DNA from: Bacteroidia bacterium
GTDB lineage: Bacteria; Bacteroidota; Bacteroidia; Bacteroidales; Dysgonomonadaceae
Assembly: GCA_025999435.1 (NCBI GenBank)
Contig: BNXH01000070.1
Location: 1-8,112 of the forward strand
Direction: 5' to 3'
Length of the DNA: 8,112 nt
Below, piece after piece: positions 5,128 to 8,112 of this stretch; position 1 is the stretch's first letter, and every line of letters starts with the position of its first letter. Under the pieces are notes generated by a model. It did no database searches. It had not been told where the DNA came from and saw only the letters and a program-made list of their open reading frames with translations. A program made the position numbers and the translations under genes.

Positions 5128-5157
5128 CAAAATTAAACAAATTTTAGAAATTTCAAA
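5128..5157 (-). promoter_or_regulatory. Candidate promoter of the second barrel gene (TTTG-18-TAATTTTG)
   Basis: On the minus strand TTTG (5154-5157) and TAATTTTG (5128-5135, a TAnnTTTG match) are separated by 18 bp, the best two-box promoter match in the window. Transcription would start near 5120. The -33 box overlaps the T-tract of the korAB terminator, so one unit ends where the next begins. An alternative -7 match, TACGTTTG, lies at 5068-5075 but has no -33 partner. Confidence 0.5.
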
Positions 5158-5198
5158 AAAATAAGAGACAAAAGTTAAAAAAAACTTTTGTCTCTTAT
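5155..5198 (-). terminator. Strong intrinsic terminator of the korAB operon
   Basis: A perfect 16-bp inverted repeat (arms 5161-5176 and 5183-5198, with core AAGAGACAAAAGTT) encloses a 6-base loop. On the minus strand it is followed directly by TTTTTT (5155-5160). It starts 17 bp after the korB stop. Confidence 0.92.
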
Positions 5199-5214
5199 CT
5201 CGTATGATATTCTT

Positions 5215-6246
5215 TTACTTTACTTCCCAAACATCTTTGGTCATCAAGTAATCTTTCAGTTTTCGAACCGGATTTTTAGCCTTAACTGCTTCTATTTGAC
5301 TGGCTACACCTTCATCGTAAGTCGGTTCTTTTACATCGCGGATAACACCCAAAGCTACAGGGAGTCCGTTTTCCGGAGCCATAAGCCCGAGTTTAAGGTG
5401 TAGAACGTCGTCTCCAGCCTTAGCGTCATGTACAAGTATATCGTCTATTGTATAACCATCCTGACCTATTGTAACGGCTTTGAGTTTCCATCCGTCCATA
5501 ACGAGGCCTTTCTCATTATTTGTTCCGAATAGCATTTTTTCTCCATGTTTCAACAAAATGGTACGTTCGGCTCTCCATGCTTTGTCTACAATGTTGCTAT
5601 GAATGTCATCATTGAAGATAACACAGTTTTGTAGTATTTCTACTACCGATGTACCTTTATGTTTTGCTGCATCGACAAGTATTTCTGTCGTATTTGCCAA
5701 GTCAACATCAATACAGCGGGCAAAGAATGTTCCGCGTGCGCCTAATGCCAGTTCTACCGGATGGAAAGGATCTTCTACCGTACCATATGGAGACGATTTT
5801 GAAACAAATCCTCTGTCGGAAGTAGGGGAGAACTGCCCTTTTGTTAAGCCGTATATTTTGTTGTTGAGTAACAGGATATTAATATCTACATTGCGACGTA
5901 CAGCATGTATGAAGTGGTTGCCACCGATAGCCAGACAGTCTCCGTCTCCGGTTGCCAGCCATACCGATAGTTCCGGTTTGGCAGTCTTTACACCTGTTGC
6001 TATTGCAGCTCCACGTCCGTGTATGGTGTGGAATCCATATGTATTCATATAATATGGTAAACGCGAGGAGCATCCAATGCCGGATATAACGGCAGTCATA
6101 TGGGGTTCGATGCTTAGCTCAGACATCGCTTTATGCAGGCAGTTGAGCAAGGCATGGTCTCCACATCCGGGACACCAGCGGACATACTGATCACTTTTAT
6201 AATCTTTGGCCGAAAAAGATGGGGCCATTTTTAAATTTGTATCCAT
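5215..6246 (-). CDS. korB: 2-oxoacid:ferredoxin oxidoreductase subunit beta (2-oxoglutarate type, KorB)
   Basis: This is the thiamine-pyrophosphate and iron-sulfur subunit of a cytoplasmic 2-oxoacid:ferredoxin oxidoreductase. With KorA it decarboxylates 2-oxoglutarate (substrate inferred) to succinyl-CoA with reduction of ferredoxin, or runs in reverse. At 343 aa it has normal length. WCPGCGDH (24-31) supplies Cys25 and Cys28, GIGCSSR (56-62) supplies Cys59, and QNC gives Cys208. These are the four expected ligands of one [4Fe-4S] cluster. HGRGAAIATGVK (76-87) and the TPP/Mg motif GDGDCLAIGG...NN (100-129) are intact, followed by the IYGLTKGQ.SPTS segment (131-143). The C-terminal part after about 230 is the conserved beta-subunit tail. 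The start follows the korA stop by 6 bp, with GAAGAG at the end of korA as a possible ribosome binding site, so the two are translated from one mRNA. Confidence 0.95.
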   Translation of the reverse strand: MDTNLKMAPSFSAKDYKSDQYVRWCPGCGDHALLNCLHKAMSELSIEPHMTAVISGIGCSSRLPYYMNTYGFHTIHGRGAAIATGVKTAKPELSVWLATGDGDCLAIGGNHFIHAVRRNVDINILLLNNKIYGLTKGQFSPTSDRGFVSKSSPYGTVEDPFHPVELALGARGTFFARCIDVDLANTTEILVDAAKHKGTSVVEILQNCVIFNDDIHSNIVDKAWRAERTILLKHGEKMLFGTNNEKGLVMDGWKLKAVTIGQDGYTIDDILVHDAKAGDDVLHLKLGLMAPENGLPVALGVIRDVKEPTYDEGVASQIEAVKAKNPVRKLKDYLMTKDVWEVK

Positions 6247-6252
6247 AATAAC

Positions 6253-8100
6253 TTACTCTTCTAGTTTTTTAGTGAATGCATCGATCAACTCATGTATAGA
6301 GAATGGCTGACCTTCTACTTTGTTGTAACGGGAAATTTTCAGTCCCGGAATTTTTTCTGTCAGATAACCGGCGAACTGCCCGTTGTTTTGTTCGGCTACG
6401 ACTATATTTTTAAATTTACCAAGTATCGCTGCCGTGTTCTTCGGTAGCGGACTGATAAAGCGGAAATGGGCAAGAGCTATTTTATGTCCGGCTTCATTCA
6501 TCTTTTCTACAGCTTCGCGAAGATGCCCGTAGGTTCCTCCCCATCCTACAACCAGCAGATCAGAGTCTTCTCCGCCTACAAGTTCCAATTGAGGTATATA
6601 ATCAGCTATTTTGTCTATCTTAGCTTGTCGTGTGTCTACCATCCTTTGATGATTCGCGGAGTCAGTCGATATTGCTCCCGAGTCATAATCCTTTTCAAGT
6701 CCTCCAATACGATGAGTGTACCCCGGAGTTCCTGCTGCCGCCCAATAGCGGGCATATGTTTTATTGTCGCGCAATGCGCTTCGCCATTCATTCTCATCTA
6801 CTCGGGTTTGATCGTGAGGCACAATGGTTGGATACTTTTCAATATCGGGAATACGCCATGCCGAAGCACCGTTGGCAATATATCCGTCAGTAAGCAAAAT
6901 AGCAGGGGTTATATGTTCTAAAGCTATTTTGGATGCCCAATACGCCATGTCGAAGCAATCGGTAGGAGTGGCGGCAGCCATCACAACGATAGGGCTTTCT
7001 CCATTTCTTCCGTAAAGAGCCTGACGAAGGTCGGTTTGTTCGGTTTTTGTAGGGAGTCCTGTTGAAGGGCCTCCGCGCTGTACGTCTATAACAACTAGCG
7101 GAAGCTCTGCCATTACAGCCAGACCAATGGCTTCACTCTTGAGTGCCAGACCTGGGCCTGATGTCGAAGTAGCAGCTAATGATCCGGTAAAACTGGCTCC
7201 AATAGCGGTACAAACGCCGGCGATTTCGTCCTCAACCTGAATAGCTTTTACGCCTAGTTGTTTAAATTTTACAAGTTCATGCAATATGTCGGTCGCAGGA
7301 GTAATTGGGTATGATCCTAAAAATAATTGACGTCCGGCATTTTCGGCTGCTGCTATTAGTCCGTAGGCAGTTGCTGTATTTCCATTAACATCAAGATAAT
7401 AACCCTTTTCTACATTGACTGTTTCTACACGGTATGATGATATAGTGGTGTCGGTATTGTGTCCATAGTTAAATCCATCTGCCAACACTTTTAGATTCGC
7501 TTCTACAAGAGCCGGTTTTTTTGCGAATTTTGCAGACAACATATGATTTGCTACATCTAATGGGCGGTTAAATAACCAGCACACTAAACCGAGTGCAAAC
7601 ATATTTTTGCTTCTTGTACGGGATTTCATATCCAGATCTGTTCCCTCCAAGCTATCTTTGGTCAGGCCGGTTATCGGTACAGATATTATTTGCTGCGATG
7701 TTAAACCAAGTTCTGTAAAAGGATCTTCAGTCTTAAATAAAGCTTTCTCCAAATCTCTTTTCTGAAAAGAATCAGTGTCGATTATAATAACCGAATCCGA
7801 TTTTAAATGTTTGGCATTAACTTTAAGTGCAGCGGGATTCATTGCAACTAACACGTCGCATAGGTCTCCGGAATTATAAATTTTATTCCCCAAATGTACT
7901 TGAAACCCTGATACGCCGGATAAAGTGCCTTGCGGTGCACGGATTTCTGCCGGATAATCCGGGAATGTTGCAATCTCGTTTCCGAAAATTGCCGAAAGAT
8001 TTGAGAAGATGGTGCCGGTTAACTGCATACCATCTCCCGAGTCGCCTGAAAAACGTATGACTATGTCATTGACGTCTTTGATGTTAATAGTGTTTTGCAT
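6253..8100 (-). CDS. korA: 2-oxoacid:ferredoxin oxidoreductase subunit alpha (fused gamma-alpha, KorA)
   Basis: The partner of KorB is 615 aa. The N-terminal gamma domain (about 12-205) begins IVIRFSGDSGDGMQLTG (13-29) and includes FPDYPAEIRAPQGTLSGVSG (46-65), the CoA-side domain of this enzyme family. The alpha domain follows, with YPITPATDILHEL (264-276), the EDEIAG motif (290-295), TSTSGPG (311-317) and GGPSTGLPTKTEQTD (343-357). A C-terminal transketolase-like domain has GWGGTYGHLREA (519-530) and AEQNNGQ (569-575). The YPITP.(S/T)DILHEL form is typical of the 2-oxoglutarate enzymes, which is the basis for naming it KorA. 2-Oxoisovalerate or a broader 2-oxoacid range cannot be excluded. 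No 4Fe-4S ferredoxin subunit is encoded between or after these genes, fitting the two-subunit form. The promoter is upstream of the window; only 12 bp precede the ATG. Confidence 0.94.
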   Translation of the reverse strand: MQNTINIKDVNDIVIRFSGDSGDGMQLTGTIFSNLSAIFGNEIATFPDYPAEIRAPQGTLSGVSGFQVHLGNKIYNSGDLCDVLVAMNPAALKVNAKHLKSDSVIIIDTDSFQKRDLEKALFKTEDPFTELGLTSQQIISVPITGLTKDSLEGTDLDMKSRTRSKNMFALGLVCWLFNRPLDVANHMLSAKFAKKPALVEANLKVLADGFNYGHNTDTTISSYRVETVNVEKGYYLDVNGNTATAYGLIAAAENAGRQLFLGSYPITPATDILHELVKFKQLGVKAIQVEDEIAGVCTAIGASFTGSLAATSTSGPGLALKSEAIGLAVMAELPLVVIDVQRGGPSTGLPTKTEQTDLRQALYGRNGESPIVVMAAATPTDCFDMAYWASKIALEHITPAILLTDGYIANGASAWRIPDIEKYPTIVPHDQTRVDENEWRSALRDNKTYARYWAAAGTPGYTHRIGGLEKDYDSGAISTDSANHQRMVDTRQAKIDKIADYIPQLELVGGEDSDLLVVGWGGTYGHLREAVEKMNEAGHKIALAHFRFISPLPKNTAAILGKFKNIVVAEQNNGQFAGYLTEKIPGLKISRYNKVEGQPFSIHELIDAFTKKLEE

Positions 8101-8112
8101 TACTTATTCTAT

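Noticed and set aside
5603..6052. Plus-strand 149-codon open frame inside korB
   Set aside because: It is an antisense shadow of korB, whose cysteine and TPP motifs are intact on the minus strand.
6466..7015. Overlapping plus-strand open frames inside korA
   Set aside because: They are antisense shadows of the korA alpha domain; compositions are irregular and no promoter or family motif is seen.
5215..8100. KorAB as a pyruvate or branched-chain oxidoreductase (Por/Vor)
   Set aside because: The two-gene gamma-alpha plus beta layout and the YPITPATDILHEL form fit the 2-oxoglutarate type better, and no ferredoxin-like small subunit is present.

Overview
The window looks like a Bacteroidota chromosome, most likely order Bacteroidales (Bacteroides/Parabacteroides/Dysgonomonas type). 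The reasons are AT-rich intergenic DNA, promoter-like TAnnTTTG boxes instead of E. coli -10 boxes, starts with weak Shine-Dalgarno sequences, a DUF4294 protein, small outer-membrane beta-barrels ending in aromatic residues, and a two-subunit KorAB-type 2-oxoacid:ferredoxin oxidoreductase. The species cannot be fixed from the sequence.

Region 1 (1-1795) is the upstream-gene end of an IS66-family insertion sequence, read on the minus strand: a tnpA-like accessory gene (974-1717), tnpB (591-962) and the first 175 codons of the DDE transposase tnpC (527 to the window edge). The outer end of the element, GTAAGCG..., is visible at 1776-1795. The other end and the matching 8-bp target duplication lie outside. 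The tnpA-like protein has an exact threefold repeat of a C-x6-Y-x5-W helix-turn-helix-like unit.

Region 2 (1796-3459) has a plus-strand gene for an exported DUF4294 protein, with its own candidate promoter left intact next to the IS. It converges tail to tail with a minus-strand EamA/DMT-family transporter gene. The roughly 180 bases upstream of the transporter start hold a candidate -7 box, an 11-bp RNA hairpin, a 9-bp direct repeat running into a T7 tract, and a 23-codon upstream ORF rich in Tyr/Phe. Together these look like a regulatory leader.

Region 3 (3638-5157, minus strand) has two small outer-membrane beta-barrel genes separated by a hairpin terminator. Upstream of the second is a promoter-like TTTG-18-TAATTTTG pair and a GC-richer stretch of about 105 bp that is either a structured 5' leader or a short coding remnant.

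Region 4 (5155-8100, minus strand) is a korA-korB operon with a strong 16-bp-stem terminator. KorA (fused gamma and alpha domains) and KorB (TPP and one [4Fe-4S] cluster) would form the complete enzyme that interconverts 2-oxoglutarate (inferred) and succinyl-CoA with ferredoxin. The genes from the transporter to korA all read on the minus strand, but terminators split them into several units. No CRISPR, tRNA, rRNA or defence locus is visible. The most unusual items are the triple-repeat TnpA, the transporter leader and the leader or remnant before the second barrel gene.
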